Assembly: GCF_046054155.1 (NCBI RefSeq)
Contig: NZ_JBEQCT010000001.1
Span: 620,001 to 684,000, forward strand
Direction of reading: 5' to 3'
From: Celerinatantimonas yamalensis
Lineage (GTDB): Bacteria; Pseudomonadota; Gammaproteobacteria; Enterobacterales; Celerinatantimonadaceae
Length of the DNA stretch: 64,000 nucleotides
Below are positions 44,601-53,236 of this stretch, piece after piece; position 1 is the stretch's first letter, and the number at the start of each line of letters is the position of its first letter. The position numbers were made by a program, and so were the translations under genes. The notes below the pieces were generated by a model. The model searched no databases, had not been told where the DNA came from, and saw nothing but the letters and a program-made list of their open reading frames with translations.

Positions 44601-45535
44601 GGTAATTGGCGTCGCCGCAACCAATCAGCAGTGTCTCTGATCTCACGTTCGCCATTCATAAAAATAAGGATATCACCGCGTTGTTCTCGGTATAATTCAT
44701 CAATGGCCATATCAATAGCATCGTTTAAGTCATGCTCCTTACTCGTTTCAATGGCAGAACGATAGCGGGTTTCAACCGGATAAGTGCGCCCTTCAACAAG
44801 TAACATTGGAGCATCGTTAAAGTGCTTCGAAAAACGCTCAGGATCGATCGTCGCGGAGGTAATAATCACCTTCAGATCACGGCGCTTGAGCAAAATATGT
44901 TTGAGATAACCGAGAATAAAATCAATATTAAGACTGCGCTCATGCGCTTCATCAATAATCAGTACTTCATATTGACTTAAAAAGCGATCATGCTGTAGCT
45001 CGGCAAGTAATACACCATCCGTCATCAATTTAATCAGTGTATTATCACCGACTTGATCATTAAAGCGGATTTTATAACCCACCTGTTCACCGGGTTGGGT
45101 CTGGAGTTCTTCACACAAACGAGCACTTACACTTCGCGCGGCTAAGCGTCGCGGCTGCGTGTGGCCAATTAGCCCACGTTGGCCTAATCCGAGTTCAAGG
45201 CATATTTTGGGTAATTGCGTGGTCTTACCCGAACCGGTTTCACCTGCAACAATAACAACCTGGTGTTGCGCGATCGCTTCGGCGATATCATCTTTATTGG
45301 CAACGACAGGCAGTTCAGCCGGATAATTGAAAGATGGAACAAGTTGTCGACGCCGCTCTACTTCAGCAAATGAACGTTGAATACGCTCGCTGACTCTGGA
45401 TACGGCTTGAGAGTTAATGTCATCCTGTTGCTGAGCCAATTTTTGGATAATTTGTCTCAACCGATGTTGGTCTCGACATAAAACAGAAGACAATTGTTCG
45501 ATGAGCTTAGCTATTGACGGTCGCAAATTCCGCAC
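41636..45535 (-). CDS. hrpA: ATP-dependent RNA helicase HrpA (DEAH box)
   Basis: About 1299 residues (E. coli 1300). Walker A GETGSGKTTQLP is near residue 98, DEAH in LIIDEAHERS near 195, SAT in ITSATIDPERF, then QRKGRCGRIAEG. HA2 and OB domains follow, then the long C-terminal domain unique to HrpA (DUF3418). HrpA resolves collided or stalled ribosomes. I chose the GTG at 45535, preceded by AGGG; the frame is open back to a TTG at 45568, which has no ribosome site. Overlaps the Rdx gene by 4 bases. Confidence 0.95.
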   Translation of the reverse strand: MRNLRPSIAKLIEQLSSVLCRDQHRLRQIIQKLAQQQDDINSQAVSRVSERIQRSFAEVERRRQLVPSFNYPAELPVVANKDDIAEAIAQHQVVIVAGETGSGKTTQLPKICLELGLGQRGLIGHTQPRRLAARSVSARLCEELQTQPGEQVGYKIRFNDQVGDNTLIKLMTDGVLLAELQHDRFLSQYEVLIIDEAHERSLNIDFILGYLKHILLKRRDLKVIITSATIDPERFSKHFNDAPMLLVEGRTYPVETRYRSAIETSKEHDLNDAIDMAIDELYREQRGDILIFMNGEREIRDTADWLRRRQLPHTEILPLYARLSNAEQNKIFAPHTGRRIVLATNVAETSLTVPGIRYVIDPGTARISRYSARAKVQRLPIEAISQASANQRKGRCGRIAEGICIRLYSEDDFLSRPEFTDPEIRRTNLASVILQMAALRLGDIQSFPFIDPPDQRSINDGINLLDELGAVTPQNGNFRGIKLTSLGQQLARLPVDPRMARMVLAGGQLGCVREIMVICAALSIQDPRERPLDAKQAADLQHQRFIDKQSDFVSYLNLWDYLRGCQSELSHNQFRKLCTKEFLAYMRVREWQDIYQQLRQVAAELGLKVNQQRAEYDTIHQAMVTGLLSHLGFRDKEREFLGARNTRFVIFPGSALAKKPPKWIVSAQLVETSRLFARDAATIKPEWLETLGQHLVKVSYSEPHWSAKQGAVLAYQTKTLFGVPIVVRRLCQYGSVDPKLSRDIFIRSALVEGEWRYQPEFLKINQALLDEVEELEQKSRRRDVRIDDESLYYFYAERIPEDIVSIQHFNRWWKQAQQTDPHRLNFEKQMLMRHDAEHVTARQYPDVWQQGALTLPLSYVFEPNQIDDGVSVTIPLAMLNQIHEQGFDWQIPAFREELIIAWIKSLPKTFRRNFVPAPNYAKACMEALPLRDDEKLFVAALAHQLLRMTGVRIDDEQWDATQLPAHLRINFKVIDQGQLVAQGRELNALQQQLKGQVTEQLNETARSQKLEVKELYTWPDQALPEEISASQSGLIIKSYPALVDKTTHVDVQVFDRPERAAQNHRQGVRRLLLLNVPSPIKYLQQKLPNKTKLGLYFNPFGKIEDLLDDCIQAAVDQLVETNMIRHENEFLLAKERVRSEIADTTLAIAAEVEKILSAHYTITKKMKGRVAFDQVMAFNDVKTQLQQLVFRGFVTQAGAAKMRDIQRYLQAVTRRLEKLPIDPNKDRLAMIQIQPALDAYNGLTSKLKHHPLAQDYCDEIRWMIEELRVSLFAQQLGTAHPISAKRVCQRVDQITKELR

Positions 45536-45609
45536 CTCTACCCTAACATAAGGCGCTGATGCTACCAATTCTTAGCCGTTAAACCAACCTACTCGAGGCT
45601 TTTGCGTCA

Positions 45610-46020
45610 TTATTTATGAACAAAACAGCTGGCTAATTGGTCACTCATTGCATGAAGCACCTCACGACGAGTAATCATACCGATCAATTGACCATTTTCC
45701 ACGACTGGATACATTTTAGGTTTATGATCGCACATCATCTGCGCCAATTCTATAACACTCATCGTTGGCTCAACGGTTAACACATCCGTTCGCATCACAT
45801 CATCAACCAATGAGATGGACTCGCAGTGATAGGCATCTTTCAGAATTTTGCTTAAACAATCTTGCTCAGATACCCACCCCAATAGATGCGATTGATCATC
45901 ACAAACAGGCGCCCCAATCTGTTGGTTTTTAACTAGTAACTCAACAACTTGGGCTAATGATTGTTGAGGATGAAAAATGATCGACTGCTCTAGTAGATAA
46001 TCACGCACTAACAAAGACAT
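45610..46020 (-). CDS. CBS domain pair protein
   Basis: The 136-residue protein consists of two CBS motifs, about 1-62 and 70-130, with MRTDVLTVEPTMSVIELAQMM and MYPVVENGQLIGMITRREVL in the second. Such stand-alone pairs usually bind adenosine nucleotides; the role is unknown. The ATG at 46020 is preferred to 46035 because GGAG lies 9 bases before it and family members start near MSLLVRDY. It lies upstream of hrpA on the same strand. Confidence 0.85.
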   Translation of the reverse strand: MSLLVRDYLLEQSIIFHPQQSLAQVVELLVKNQQIGAPVCDDQSHLLGWVSEQDCLSKILKDAYHCESISLVDDVMRTDVLTVEPTMSVIELAQMMCDHKPKMYPVVENGQLIGMITRREVLHAMSDQLASCFVHK

Positions 46021-46132
46021 ATTGATGATCTCCATAACTGACCTGTATAAAGTCTAGCCAGCGATGCTACAATTTGCTGGAAATTTGATCGTTCTCGCTA
46101 TATCTATGTATGAATATATACATTTACCCCAT

Positions 46133-46160
46133 TTGAGTGATGCTTAAATTCTGATAAAAT
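46133..46160 (+). promoter_or_regulatory. Predicted promoter of the RNA candidate upstream of sbcB
   Basis: TTGAGT (46133-46138), 16 bp, TAAAAT (46155-46160). Transcription would begin near 46167. Confidence 0.5.
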
Positions 46161-46166
46161 CTTATC

Positions 46167-46290
46167 TTGTAAATGACTGAGTAAAACATCTTTTACTTTG
46201 GTCATTCGTTTAGTTACCTTTTTGCTGTTTTACAGCTGCTACGTTTAAGTAATACCCTCCGCAGTTCTCCCAATTGCGGAGGGCTTTTTC
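46167..46290 (+). ncRNA. Candidate small RNA, about 124 nt, three stem-loops
   Basis: There is a promoter in front and a Rho-independent terminator behind, with no open frame worth the name between. Stem-loop 1: AATGAC (46172-46177) with GTCATT (46201-46206), and GTAAAA with TTTTAC around CATC inside it. Stem-loop 2: GCTGT (46224-46228) with ACAGC (46232-46236). Stem-loop 3: CCCTCCGCA (46255-46263) with TGCGGAGGG (46275-46283), followed by CTTTTTC. U-rich single strands lie between. I do not recognise it as a known family. It could also be a long sbcB leader with an attenuator, as sbcB starts 86 bases further on. Confidence 0.55.
46255..46290 (+). terminator. Rho-independent terminator between the RNA candidate and sbcB
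   Basis: A perfect 9-bp stem with an 11-base loop is followed by C and T5. No plus-strand protein gene ends here. Confidence 0.85.
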
Positions 46291-46375
46291 CGAAGTACTT
46301 AGTGATCAATCAGATGTCACGCCTTAGTAGTTCTGTTAGCATAATCATTTGTTAAGAATACTTGGGCGTTTTTGT

Positions 46376-47779
46376 ATGACGGATACATTATTGTTTCATG
46401 ATTATGAGACCTTTGGCACTTCACCTGCATTTGACAGACCGGCACAGTTTGCAGCCATTCGAACCGATCTAGATTTAAATCCAATTGGCGAGCCTATTGA
46501 ATTGTTCTCTCAGATAGCTAATGACTATGTTCCTAATCCAACCGCTTGTTTAATCACTGGGATTACACCACAACAAACGCTCGAACGGGGTCTATGCGAA
46601 GACGCTTTTATTAATCAAATTAATCAGCATTTTAGTCAGCCTCAAACCTGTGGTGTTGGTTACAACAGCATTCGTTTTGATGATGAAGTGACTCGCTATA
46701 CTCTGTATCGTAATTTTTATGACCCTTATGCCCGAGAATGGCAAAATGGTAATTCTCGTTGGGATTTAATTGATGTCGCTCGCGCCTTCTATGCATTGCG
46801 CCCCGACGGTATTGAATGGCCAGTTGATGAACAGGGGTTACCATCATTCAGGTTAGAAAAACTCACTGCAGCCAACGGCCTAGAACACGGAAATGCGCAT
46901 GATGCATTAGCGGATGTTCGCGCAACGATTGATTTTGCCAAGTTATTAAAAAAAGCTCAGCCTAAGCTTTATGATTTCGCGTTTTCACTACGTGATAAAC
47001 GCCATGTGGCGAGCTTCTTTGATCTAGTCAATTTAAAACCATTAGTCCATGTCTCTGGTATGTTTGGCGCCGCTCAGGGTTGTATATCATGGATTGCTCC
47101 ACTGACTTGGCATCCAGTTAATAAAAATGCCGTGATAGTGGTCGACCTCAATCAAGATATCTCACCGCTCATTGAACTTGATAGTCGAGCTATCTATCAG
47201 CGGTTATACACGCGACGCGATCAACTTAGCGATGATGAAAATCCGATCCCCGTAAAACTCATTCATACCAATAAGTGTCCGTTTATCGCGCCGGCCAAAG
47301 CCCTAAGTGCGCAGCGAGGTGAAGAACTTGGCTTGAATGGTCAGCAATGCCGCAGCAGTTTAGAATTATTAAAAGCACATCCAGAAATCCGCGATAAACT
47401 AGCTGAGGTCTTTAATACTCCTCGAAAGATCGCTCATGACGATGTGGATGGTGCGCTTTATCAAGGATTTATTGGAAAAGGAGACAAAGCGCTGATGGAA
47501 ATCCTCCACGGCAGCGATCCGGCAGCAATTAGTAAGGATGCATTCCAATTTGAAGACCCTCGTTTAAATCAGCTATTACTGCGCTACAAGGCTCGTAATT
47601 ACCCTTATGCTTTAACCGACAGCGAACAACAACAATGGCATGCTTATCGACAAGAGCATCTGCCCGCTCACATTGAGCAACGGTTGTTAGAACTTGAAGA
47701 ACTAGGCCAAGAGCATCAAAATAATCCAACGAAAATGGCGATTCTTAAGTCCATTTATCGTTATTTAGAAACGCTCTAA
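46376..47779 (+). CDS. sbcB: Exodeoxyribonuclease I
   Basis: The 467-residue 3'-5' single-strand DNA exonuclease (E. coli 475) shows the DnaQ-type Exo I motif HDYETFGTSPAFDRPAQFAA, Exo II-region GYNSIRFDDEVTRY and Exo III HGNAHDALADVRATI. The SH3-like and C-terminal helical domains follow. It acts in recombination and mismatch repair. The open frame runs from a TTG at 46349; MTDTLLFHDYET at 46376 is the family start. The ribosome site is weak. Confidence 0.97.
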   Translation: MTDTLLFHDYETFGTSPAFDRPAQFAAIRTDLDLNPIGEPIELFSQIANDYVPNPTACLITGITPQQTLERGLCEDAFINQINQHFSQPQTCGVGYNSIRFDDEVTRYTLYRNFYDPYAREWQNGNSRWDLIDVARAFYALRPDGIEWPVDEQGLPSFRLEKLTAANGLEHGNAHDALADVRATIDFAKLLKKAQPKLYDFAFSLRDKRHVASFFDLVNLKPLVHVSGMFGAAQGCISWIAPLTWHPVNKNAVIVVDLNQDISPLIELDSRAIYQRLYTRRDQLSDDENPIPVKLIHTNKCPFIAPAKALSAQRGEELGLNGQQCRSSLELLKAHPEIRDKLAEVFNTPRKIAHDDVDGALYQGFIGKGDKALMEILHGSDPAAISKDAFQFEDPRLNQLLLRYKARNYPYALTDSEQQQWHAYRQEHLPAHIEQRLLELEELGQEHQNNPTKMAILKSIYRYLETL

Positions 47780-47856
47780 AAGAGAAATCGATTGGTCAGA
47801 CCATTTACCAATCGATTTCACAAACCTATACATAGATCACAGAAAAGCGCTACAAT

Positions 47857-48246
47857 ATGAATCTCTTTCATTTAGTTAAACACTTTGCCGTTCCTATGTG
47901 GCCCATTCGCTTATGCCGAGATTTCGTTATCATCTATGCTTGTTTGATGATGGGTGAATTCGTCTCGCTATTACTCCCGATTAAATTTCCTTCCAGTATT
48001 ATCGGCCTGCTCATTTTATTTGTTTTATTATCGCTACGCATCATTCCTGCTCGTTGGGTTGAATTTGGTGCAGAAAAACTCCTATCAGTGATCGCGCTGT
48101 TTTTTATTCCCCCTGGCGTCTCCGTCATTCAAGATCTCACTGATATTCGACTTTTTGGCTGGCAACTGATCGTTTCACTGATTTGTGCATGGTTAGCGAT
48201 GGTGGTCACCATTACTTATTTGTTTCAATGGATGGAAAAAAAATGA
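47857..48246 (+). CDS. LrgA/CidA family holin-like membrane protein
   Basis: The 129-residue membrane protein with four hydrophobic segments has the LrgA core PSSIIGLLILFVLL and a C-terminal half containing FFIPPGVSVIQ. It resembles YohJ. It is coupled by an ATGA overlap to the LrgB-type gene. The pair is linked to murein hydrolase control in Gram-positives and to small-molecule (glycolate, pyruvate, nucleoside) transport in other bacteria. The specific role here is open; the next gene is cytidine deaminase, as with yohJK-cdd in E. coli. Confidence 0.88.
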   Translation: MNLFHLVKHFAVPMWPIRLCRDFVIIYACLMMGEFVSLLLPIKFPSSIIGLLILFVLLSLRIIPARWVEFGAEKLLSVIALFFIPPGVSVIQDLTDIRLFGWQLIVSLICAWLAMVVTITYLFQWMEKK

Positions 48247-48926
48247 GCTGGCTATTTTTACCGATGACCTTGGTGATCTACTATTTATCTGTACGTTTAT
48301 ACAAACGTTATCCGAACCCGCTATTGGCGCCATTTTTGGTCAGTTTGGTCGTGATTATTGCTATCTTACTTCTCTGTGGTATTGATTATCCCACTTATAA
48401 TAAAGGGACTAAACCACTGACATTTTTACTTGATCCCGGCATTGTCGCCTTAGCATATCCTTTATTTACCTCCTTAAATGAAGTCCGTCGGCAATTCTTA
48501 CCGATTATTACGGCTGTGATTGTTGGCGCCCTGGTCGGATTCATTGTAAGTATGAGTGTTCTGCATTACCTAGGAGGAGATGCTCAAATGTTAGCCACAA
48601 TTGCACCGCGCGCAGTCACTACACCGATAGCAATGGAAGTTTCGAGAAATCTTGCTGGAAAACCTGGGTTAACAGCAACCTTAGTCATCATCGCCGGATT
48701 ATTAGGTTCAGTCGGTGGATTCAGTTTGTTTAAATTGCTGCGGATTCGCTCAGAAGCGGCAATGGGGATGGCGCTTGGCTGTGCAAGTCATGCATTGGGA
48801 ACAGCTAAGGCAACCGAAATTAATCCTAAAATTGCAGCATTTAGTTCAATTGCTCTGATTTTGAGTGCGATCACTACTTCTTTATGTGCTCCTATGCTTC
48901 AATGGTTTATCCATTGGATTTCTTAA
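48243..48926 (+). CDS. LrgB/CidB family membrane protein
   Basis: The 227-residue membrane protein resembles YohK. LDPGIVALAYPLF and APRAVTTPIAMEVSR are LrgB signatures, and ALGCASHALGTAKA is close to the C-terminus. The start ATG at 48243 overlaps the lrgA-type stop; the longer frame from 48183 lies inside the previous gene. It is followed closely by cdd. Confidence 0.9.
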   Translation: MSWLFLPMTLVIYYLSVRLYKRYPNPLLAPFLVSLVVIIAILLLCGIDYPTYNKGTKPLTFLLDPGIVALAYPLFTSLNEVRRQFLPIITAVIVGALVGFIVSMSVLHYLGGDAQMLATIAPRAVTTPIAMEVSRNLAGKPGLTATLVIIAGLLGSVGGFSLFKLLRIRSEAAMGMALGCASHALGTAKATEINPKIAAFSSIALILSAITTSLCAPMLQWFIHWIS

Positions 48927-48937
48927 AGTGATATGTG

Positions 48938-49777
48938 ATGAATGATAATTTAAACATCGATCAATTGGCTTTATCAGAGGCTGTGAAGCAAGCATGGCAT
49001 CAACAGGTAGGCCCGCAGCGAACAAGCCGACTCGATGGTGCACAGATCAAACAGCTCACCCAATCTTGTCAACTCAGTATTGTCGAACTAGCTGAGCAGT
49101 TGTTACCCATTGCAGCCTCTTATGCTGTTACGCCAATCTCTCACTTTAATGTTGGCGCCATCGCTATCGATCAACACGGTCAACTGTTTATGGGCGCTAA
49201 CTATGAGCAGACGCAAGTTCCATTGTCATTGACCTTGCATGCAGAACAAGCTGCGTTGTTCAACGCATTAAATCACGCAGCTGCCCCGCTAAGACATTTG
49301 GTTGTCAATGCCGCCCCCTGTGGTCATTGCCGTCAATTTATTCGTGAACTCCCCGAATATAACAATTTAGATGTGTCCTTTTCTGGACAGCATTTTCAAT
49401 TTGAACAACTACTGCCACACTCATTTGGGCCTAATGATTTAGGTATAAGCGTTCCCTTAATCAGTTACCCAGAGACAACGGATGTGCAATCGCTCTCAAA
49501 ACATAGTTATGCGCCGTACAGTCATTGTCAAATCGGATTGCTGGCTAAACGCGCTGAAACCCCCCTAGCGAGTAGTTGGTATGTTGAAAACGCGGCGTTT
49601 AACCCATCTGCATCGCCATTAACGCTTTTGCTTTCGCAGTTACATTTAAATGGCTATCAACTAGCGCAAGTTGAATCAATCGATATTGCTTGCAATCAAG
49701 CATCGATAAGTTTTCAAGATGAGCTCAATACCTTTTGTGCGCTTCATCCACAAATAAAAATACAAAAATTTAACTAA
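48938..49777 (+). CDS. cdd: Cytidine deaminase
   Basis: The 279-residue enzyme is of the long, two-domain E. coli type (294). The zinc site is HAEQ in TLHAEQAALFNA (with the catalytic Glu) and PCGHCRQF; the second domain is a degenerate copy with SYAPYSHCQIGLLA. It deaminates cytidine and deoxycytidine. The frame is open from a GTG at 48935; the ATG at 48938 is used. The gap to the lrgB-type gene is 11 bases, so these three are likely one operon, as in yohJK-cdd. Confidence 0.95.
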   Translation: MNDNLNIDQLALSEAVKQAWHQQVGPQRTSRLDGAQIKQLTQSCQLSIVELAEQLLPIAASYAVTPISHFNVGAIAIDQHGQLFMGANYEQTQVPLSLTLHAEQAALFNALNHAAAPLRHLVVNAAPCGHCRQFIRELPEYNNLDVSFSGQHFQFEQLLPHSFGPNDLGISVPLISYPETTDVQSLSKHSYAPYSHCQIGLLAKRAETPLASSWYVENAAFNPSASPLTLLLSQLHLNGYQLAQVESIDIACNQASISFQDELNTFCALHPQIKIQKFN

Positions 49778-49818
49778 TTTATTGAAATATAATAAGTTAT
49801 TAAGAATATTTTCACTCC

Positions 49819-49858
49819 ACCTACAGCCTGTAGCAATATAAGCTGTAGGTTCATTTTG
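49819..49858 (+). terminator. Hairpin terminator after cdd
   Basis: ACCTACAGC pairs with GCTGTAGGT around a 14-base loop, then TCATTTTGTT. Confidence 0.65.
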
Positions 49859-49929
49859 TTATTTTCATGTCTAAATCAAAAATTGAAGGATAGATCTCAT
49901 AAATATGTATGATACACTAATGACTAATG

Positions 49930-49950
49930 GGGTGTGACCACCCTTTTTTT
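49930..49950 (+). terminator. Second terminator-like hairpin, upstream of aaeX
   Basis: GGGTG-TGAC-CACCC is followed immediately by T7. A further pairing, CTAGCC (49953-49958) with GGCTAG (49991-49996), follows in the leader. It may be a back-up cdd terminator or an attenuator for the efflux operon, since a TATGAT hexamer lies at 49908-49913. Confidence 0.6.
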
Positions 49951-50022
49951 AGCTAGCCCGTCACAAAGACCTATCCTTAACCGCGTACTTGGCTAGACAT
50001 ATAAAATAGACGAGCAATCACT

Positions 50023-50235
50023 ATGTTTCAGAATATAACCTTGGGCGGGCTCCTGTTTAGTCCACTCGTCATTTTTATCCCTATAGCTTTTGTATTGTCC
50101 GCTATCACGCGTCTTATTTTACATAAGCTGCATATTCATCAGTATATTTGGAAGGTTGCCTGGTTCGAGGTCGCTTCATTTGTTTGTTATTTAGCAATAA
50201 CGGTTTATCTATTGGGTGGAGTTACTTATTCATGA
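50023..50235 (+). CDS. aaeX: DUF1656 small membrane protein AaeX
   Basis: The 70-residue protein has two hydrophobic segments, and PLVIFIPIAFVLSAITRLIL is typical of DUF1656/AaeX. It stands first in aaeXAB-type operons, its role being unclear. Its stop overlaps the aaeA start (ATGA). No aaeR-type regulator is adjacent. Confidence 0.85.
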   Translation: MFQNITLGGLLFSPLVIFIPIAFVLSAITRLILHKLHIHQYIWKVAWFEVASFVCYLAITVYLLGGVTYS

Positions 50236-51095
50236 CGAAATTTTTACGTATTTCAGTAACCATTGTATTTGTAGTCATTGCAATCTTTGCTGGACGTTGG
50301 GTATGGAGAGATTATTTATATTCGCCTTGGACCCGCGACGGTCGCATTCGGGCGCAGATCATCACCGTTGCACCAGACGTGTCAGGATGGGTTACGCAAC
50401 TGCATATTACCAATGATCAAAAAGTTAAGCAGAATCAATTGTTGTTTAAAGTCGATGATAAGCGTTATCTCGCGGCTGTAGCACAAAATAAAGCCAGCAC
50501 TGAGTATCAACTTTATGCTTGGGATCTTGCCAAGCATAAATATCAACGCCGACTCGATTTAACGGATAAACAAGCAATCAGTGCAGAAGATTTAGAAACC
50601 TCGCGCATCAATACAAAACTGGCCAAAGCAAACTACGATCTGGCAAAAGCAAATCTGGCTACCGCCCAGCTTGATTTAGAACGTACGCAAATCCGAGCGC
50701 CAGAGGCTGGAGAGGTAGTTAATCTCAATTTACAGCAAGGCAACTATGTTAGTCGCGGTAAGTCTGTATTGGCGATCGTGAAACAACATTCCTTTTATGT
50801 AACTGGTTATTTTGAAGAAACGAAGCTCCCTCTGGTTCATTTAGGGCAACAAGCCAAAATTACGCTGATGAGTGGTGGTAAACCACTTCTGGGCAAAGTT
50901 ACCAGTATTGGTCGCGCGATCGCCAACACCAATACCAACGGCAATAATGAACTTTTGCCACAAGTTCAACAGACTTTTAACTGGGTTCGCTTAGCACAGC
51001 GAATTCCTGTTGACATTCAACTAACCAGTATCCCCGCAGGGATCCACCTTAGTGCTGGTATGACTGTATCCATTCAGTTAACGAATACTAAATAG
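50232..51095 (+). CDS. aaeA: Membrane fusion protein AaeA of an aromatic-acid efflux pump
   Basis: The 287-residue HlyD-family adaptor has one N-terminal transmembrane helix (FLRISVTIVFVVIAIFAG). A lipoyl/barrel domain beginning RDGRIRAQIITVAPDVSGWV follows, then a helical hairpin (about 75-150) and the beta barrel. It bridges the inner-membrane FUSC protein to an outer-membrane channel. The start at 50232 overlaps aaeX; the longer frame from 50148 lies inside that gene. Confidence 0.92.
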   Translation: MTKFLRISVTIVFVVIAIFAGRWVWRDYLYSPWTRDGRIRAQIITVAPDVSGWVTQLHITNDQKVKQNQLLFKVDDKRYLAAVAQNKASTEYQLYAWDLAKHKYQRRLDLTDKQAISAEDLETSRINTKLAKANYDLAKANLATAQLDLERTQIRAPEAGEVVNLNLQQGNYVSRGKSVLAIVKQHSFYVTGYFEETKLPLVHLGQQAKITLMSGGKPLLGKVTSIGRAIANTNTNGNNELLPQVQQTFNWVRLAQRIPVDIQLTSIPAGIHLSAGMTVSIQLTNTK

Positions 51096-51103
51096 GAGGT
51101 TAT

Positions 51104-53152
51104 TTGGGTACTGTTCTAAGTTATATTCTGATGCCGGATAGGCGCTCAGTGCAATTTGCATTAAAAGGGGTTATCTCGATGTCTCTCGCCCTGACCATTG
51201 CTATTGCGCTGCAACTTGACAGACCTTATTGGGCTGTCATCTCGGCAGTCTTTTTACAAATTCGACCAGAGAGCGGCTTAGTACTTGAAAAATCACTCTG
51301 TCAAATCTGTGGGACAGTAGTTGGAGGGATTGTCGGAATTTTCATCTTGGATGCGTTTATGCCATACCCTTATTTAGCATTAGGGACGCTGACTGTTTGG
51401 CTTGGACTCAACTCCGCTTTATCCGCCATGGTGCGACGAGTTAATTTGATTTACGCATTTGCCATGGCAGGCGTAACTGCTGAACTCATTGTACTACTAG
51501 TGATGGTTGTCCCCGCTCAAGCTGATAGTCAGACAGTTTTTAACGTCGCGCAGGCGCGAGTTAGTGAGATTATTATTGGCGCTATTTGTGCGGCGGTTGT
51601 CAGTAATTTATTTTGGCCAGTGAAAGTCAAAGAATTATTGAAAACACATGCCAACGGTGCCATCCACAAAACGCTCGCTTACCTTGCTACCGAACTTGAT
51701 CCAACAGGGTCCCATGAAGATCGCCACCAGCAAATTGATGGGATCCTGCAAATGCTAACCGAAGTGAGTGATAATTGCAGCGCAGTAAATTATGAAGGCC
51801 CTGAGGGTCCCGGCCGTGCGCGTGCAGCCAATCAAATTTGCCATAAAATACTTTCATTGCTCTCATCTATCCAAATTTTTGGGCGATTGCAACGGCGCAA
51901 TGCTGAGTTAATCACCCCAGGGTTAGCTCATGTGCTCGAAGCAATGCGTCAAAACTTTGAACAAATTGCTAGCTCAACCGATTTAAAGCAAAGTTACCAA
52001 TTAACTAAGACATTTCGACATAATCTAGCCACCTATCGCACCACCCATTGGTGTGACACGCCATTAGAAACTCGGTTATTGCGGGTAGCTCTTGAAATGA
52101 CATCTGATCTAACCATTCTACTAAAAGCTTTTCTCGCCCTAGAGAATCGAGACACCACACTGCTGCATGCTTCGAGTATGAAGCCGTATCGCGATCCTAT
52201 TATTGGCTTAATTACTGGGGGGCGAACTGCGCTAGTATTTATGATCGGCACGTTTATATGGATACAAACTGGCGCTTATGCGGCGCTCATGATCATGATT
52301 TTGCCGGTTATTTTTTCAATCATGCTGGCCCGTTTACCTTTGATGCTCAACAGCATAGTACTAAAACGAATGCTAGTCGGCGTAGTCATCTCTATCCCTG
52401 TGGCTATATTCTATGTTGCTGGCTTATTGGCGCAGAGTAGTGGTCAGCTTGGCGAACTTTTATTGATCTTATCCGGCCCTTATTTTGTTGGCGGGCTTGC
52501 ATTGGCTAATCGCCCCACGCTTCCTTATGGTCTGGGGTTTTTAATTTCGTTTACTATTTTAGTTCATGTCAGTACGACCATGACAAAGGCATTTGCAACG
52601 GATTACACTCTCAGCTCTGCACTGGGGATCCTTGTTGCAATCGGCATGTTATATTGGGTCTTTCAAATGATTTCCGGACCCAGCGCTCAGTTCATGGTAA
52701 AACGGTTATTTCAGTCGACGTATCAAGATCTGTTGCAAATGAATAAACAAGAGCGCCCCGAGGCCTGGTTTAATCGTCGAATGGCCGATCGCTTAATTCG
52801 TTTAACCAATTACGATCAACGGTCAAAAACGCGAGCGGTAACCGATCTTGCTTTAACTGGATTGAATCTAGGTCACATTTCCATTCGCCTTCAATCGCTG
52901 TGTCAAAGCTATGCACAAGCCCCTCTGCAAACATTAGAACATTGGCAGCAAGCACTTGCCGAATCCTTTCTACTTGCCACCAAAGGCCGTTATTCAACAC
53001 AGTTGGCAACAGCTAATGAAGCACTGCTCAATGAATTATCAGCAATACTCGGTGAATCATCACAGTTAGCGATGATCCAGGGGATGTTCCAACGCTTAAC
53101 GCTCACTTTACAACGCAGCGCACAAGTCATGGCTAAAGCGATTGGCGACTAA
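51104..53152 (+). CDS. aaeB: FUSC-family efflux protein AaeB (TTG start)
   Basis: The 682-residue inner-membrane protein has two blocks of transmembrane helices (about 15-165 and 365-500), each followed by a cytoplasmic part: the FUSC layout. FALKGVISMSLALTIAIALQL and RPYWAVISAVFLQIRPESG are characteristic of AaeB. In E. coli it exports p-hydroxybenzoate with AaeA. The start is a TTG at 51104 with a perfect AGGAGG four bases before it. There are 8 bases between the aaeA stop and this start. Confidence 0.92.
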   Translation: MGTVLSYILMPDRRSVQFALKGVISMSLALTIAIALQLDRPYWAVISAVFLQIRPESGLVLEKSLCQICGTVVGGIVGIFILDAFMPYPYLALGTLTVWLGLNSALSAMVRRVNLIYAFAMAGVTAELIVLLVMVVPAQADSQTVFNVAQARVSEIIIGAICAAVVSNLFWPVKVKELLKTHANGAIHKTLAYLATELDPTGSHEDRHQQIDGILQMLTEVSDNCSAVNYEGPEGPGRARAANQICHKILSLLSSIQIFGRLQRRNAELITPGLAHVLEAMRQNFEQIASSTDLKQSYQLTKTFRHNLATYRTTHWCDTPLETRLLRVALEMTSDLTILLKAFLALENRDTTLLHASSMKPYRDPIIGLITGGRTALVFMIGTFIWIQTGAYAALMIMILPVIFSIMLARLPLMLNSIVLKRMLVGVVISIPVAIFYVAGLLAQSSGQLGELLLILSGPYFVGGLALANRPTLPYGLGFLISFTILVHVSTTMTKAFATDYTLSSALGILVAIGMLYWVFQMISGPSAQFMVKRLFQSTYQDLLQMNKQERPEAWFNRRMADRLIRLTNYDQRSKTRAVTDLALTGLNLGHISIRLQSLCQSYAQAPLQTLEHWQQALAESFLLATKGRYSTQLATANEALLNELSAILGESSQLAMIQGMFQRLTLTLQRSAQVMAKAIGD

Positions 53153-53214
53153 AGCAACTCATCGCACCATTCTAGAACATTTCCTTCAGTTTGAGCATGC
53201 CTGCGATAAATTGC

Positions 53215-53236
53215 TAAATGGTCAATGCTGACCATT
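53215..53236. promoter_or_regulatory. 22-bp palindrome upstream of purT
   Basis: AAATGGTCA-ATGC-TGACCATTT has perfect 9-bp arms. A perfect TATAAT lies downstream at 53262-53267 without a good -35, which puts the palindrome centre near -48, a usual activator position. It does not resemble the PurR box. It could instead be an aaeB 3' hairpin. Confidence 0.5.
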
